Shown piece by piece: positions 5,149-6,005 of a DNA stretch of 6,005 nt. The DNA is from Actinomycetes bacterium (lineage in GTDB: Bacteria > Actinomycetota > Acidimicrobiia > Acidimicrobiales > RAAP-2). Made by a program: the position numbers and the translations under genes. The notes under the pieces are model-generated. The model saw only the letters and a program-made list of their open reading frames with translations, had not been told where the DNA came from and ran no database searches. Position 1 is the stretch's first letter, and the number at the start of each line of letters is the position of its first letter. The stretch lies in the NCBI GenBank assembly GCA_021807965.1, contig JAKBCI010000111.1, forward strand, positions 1 through 6,005, read 5' to 3'.

Positions 5149-5230
5149 GTTTGAGGAGAAGTCGGGCTCGCGTCGACCTACCGACCAACATCGTCATTGT
5201 TTCGCGACGGGGTTCATTGATTTTGGACAC

Positions 5231-5760
5231 CTAGAGGCGTTTTCGCTCGCTTGCGACGAACTGGAGCTTCACGAAGTCGCAGTGGTTCGCGGGGTCCGCG
5301 AGGCGACCGTGCTGGCGGTGGAAATCGCTGTCTTGAAATCCGGTCGCGCGCAACAAGCGGGCCGCGCGCTGGCCGTCGAGGTGGCGTTCACGGTTGAGCC
5401 ACGACCTGGGGATCACCGTCGGCGGGGCAGGGGGAGGCGTTGGTCTCGCCGATCTCCTTGAGCAGGGTTTCGCGGTCCACCCGCGCCAAAGTCGGACAAG
5501 TATGAGTGTCGTAGAAGCGGTAGCGGAATCATCAGCGCCGAGCAGGTCAGATCGACGGAGAAACCAATGTTCCGGAGTTTCCCGACCAGCCGGGCCATCT
5601 ACGTGGGAGGAGGCTCTATTTCGCGTAGAAGGCGATCGCGCATTTAAGGATCGCGATTTCCATCGCCTGGATGCGGCTCTCACGGCGCAGGCCGCAGCCG
5701 CCCGGTCCGGTGGCGTGATAGACCCAGGCGGGGACGTCGTTCGCGACGCCTACGAAACGA
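5231..5760 (-). pseudogene. Coding-like reverse-strand stretch broken into several frames, family unknown
   Basis: Reading down the reverse strand, four consecutive stretches carry strong G/C bias at third codon positions but in changing frames. About 5750-5619 reads NDVPAWVYHATGPGGCGLRR then ESRIQAMEIAILKCAIAFYA and stops at TAG 5616-5618. From ATG 5598 comes MARLVGKLRNIGFSVDLTCS. From 5528 to about 5402 comes FRYRFYDTHTCPTLARVDRE then TLLKEIGETNASPC. From about 5404 to TAG 5231-5233 comes WLNRERHLDGQRAARLLRAT then GFQDSDFHRQHGRLAD; the last has about 82% G/C third positions by hand count. This is what one gene looks like after several small indels, though fragments of different genes are possible. 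I do not recognise the protein, and the upstream end is cut off at the SGNH hydrolase promoter region. It adjoins the IS3-type relic, but nothing ties it to that element. Confidence 0.42.
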
Positions 5761-5767
5761 TTCGTAG
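5750..5767. promoter_or_regulatory. Perfect inverted repeat directly before the SGNH hydrolase ribosome binding site
   Basis: CTACGAA (5750-5756) and TTCGTAG (5761-5767) form a perfect 7-bp stem with a 4-base centre (ACGA). It ends one base before AAGGGGGAG (5769-5777), so as DNA it could be an operator, and as RNA a hairpin beside the Shine-Dalgarno. Confidence 0.45.
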
Positions 5768-5780
5768 CAAGGGGGAGATC

Positions 5781-6005
5781 ATGATTCGTCGAAGGTGGTC
5801 GGTCGCTCGTCGCGCGAGCGCGGTGATCGTGATGTCGTTGGGGCTCGTCAGTACTTCGGCTGGCGCGTCGAGCGCGCCCCCGGCTCGACACGTTCCCGAC
5901 GTCGCGCACGTCACGCCGGGTAGCGACTACCTGGCACTCGGTGACTCGGTCTCCTTTGGCTATCGCGAATCGACGACGGTGCCCGCCCCCGACTACAGTT
6001 CGGCC
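5781..6005 (+). CDS. Secreted SGNH/GDSL-family hydrolase (N-terminal part; runs off the window)
   Basis: Only the first 75 codons are present. ATG 5781 is preceded by AAGGGGGAG (5769-5777). Residues 1-11 are Arg-rich (MIRRRWSVARR), 12-28 hydrophobic (ASAVIVMSLGLVSTSAG), and small residues follow (ASSAPPA), a typical Sec signal peptide with cleavage somewhere around 28-32. After a short linker, DYLALGDSVSFGYRE (49-63) is block I of the SGNH family: G-D-S puts the nucleophilic serine at residue 56 and the G-Y/F-G context fits actinobacterial secreted lipases/esterases. The Gly, Asn and Asp-x-x-His blocks lie beyond the window. The enzyme would hydrolyse esters outside the cell; substrate unknown. 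The same frame is open back to ATG 5502, but that part has poor third-position bias and would bury the signal peptide, so 5781 is the start. Confidence 0.88.
   Translation, partial: MIRRRWSVARRASAVIVMSLGLVSTSAGASSAPPARHVPDVAHVTPGSDYLALGDSVSFGYRESTTVPAPDYSSA

Noticed and set aside
5135..5461. Forward open frame with an acidic, Val-rich translation
   Set aside because: The reverse strand has much stronger third-position bias ending at a clean stop, so this looks like its shadow; no start signal.
5300..5680. Inverted similarity: F-x-D-x-D-F-H-R coded on the reverse strand near 5340 and on the forward strand near 5655
   Set aside because: About 26 of 39 bases match with no extension beyond; expected by chance among all pairs of positions in both strands.
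5502..5780. In-frame upstream extension of the SGNH hydrolase to ATG 5502
   Set aside because: First 40 codons have only about half G/C third positions and Arg/Ser-rich junk composition, and a signal peptide plus Shine-Dalgarno define a start at 5781.
1..6005. CRISPR array, rRNA, tRNA, replication origin, toxin-antitoxin or biosynthetic cluster
   Set aside because: No regularly spaced repeats, no RNA gene signatures and no matching gene pairs were seen on either strand.

Overview
The window looks like chromosomal DNA of a high-GC Gram-positive bacterium, probably an actinomycete (Actinomycetota). The evidence is overall GC in the low 60s percent, strong G/C bias at third codon positions in the convincing genes, GTG starts, a Gram-positive secreted SGNH hydrolase, and a decayed ClpX-type zinc-finger/helix-turn-helix gene of a kind I associate with actinobacteria. 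Lineage below phylum cannot be read from this sequence.

Layout: (1) 1-198 +, the C-terminal end of an unrecognised protein with a perfect 11-bp inverted repeat near its stop. (2) 282-797 +, a small exported or membrane-anchored protein with a DUF5666-like beta domain. (3) 798-1329, no convincing gene. (4) 1330-1896 -, a GNAT-family N-acetyltransferase with an unusual Shine-Dalgarno plus ATG 234 bases upstream in the same open frame. (5) 1897-2419, non-coding, with several palindromes. (6) 2420-2929 +, a conserved-looking but uncharacterised 169-residue protein. (7) 2930-3435, mostly empty, with a pair of dyads. (8) 3436-3996 +, a small alpha/beta hydrolase. (9) 4185-4544 +, a ClpX C4-type zinc-finger/HTH gene killed by two in-frame TGA codons; three of its four zinc-ligand cysteines are lost. 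(10) 4545-4917, low-GC non-coding DNA with a perfect 14-bp palindrome. (11) 4918-5148 -, a frameshifted relic of an IS3-type transposase (rve integrase domain). (12) 5231-5760 -, a coding-like stretch broken over several frames. (13) 5781-6005 +, the start of a secreted SGNH (GDSL) hydrolase that runs off the window.

The genes do not form an operon or pathway. They are single genes separated by 200-530 base gaps, on both strands, and roughly a third of the window (4000-5780) is decayed material. The likely story is an accessory or degrading region: one insertion-sequence relic, one inactivated regulator-like gene, one scrambled unknown gene, and isolated house-type enzymes (GNAT, alpha/beta hydrolase, SGNH hydrolase). 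I see no CRISPR array, tRNA, rRNA, intact mobile element or defence/biosynthetic system. The most informative single observation is the ClpX zinc-finger/HTH pseudogene, because the inactivating changes can be read base by base.
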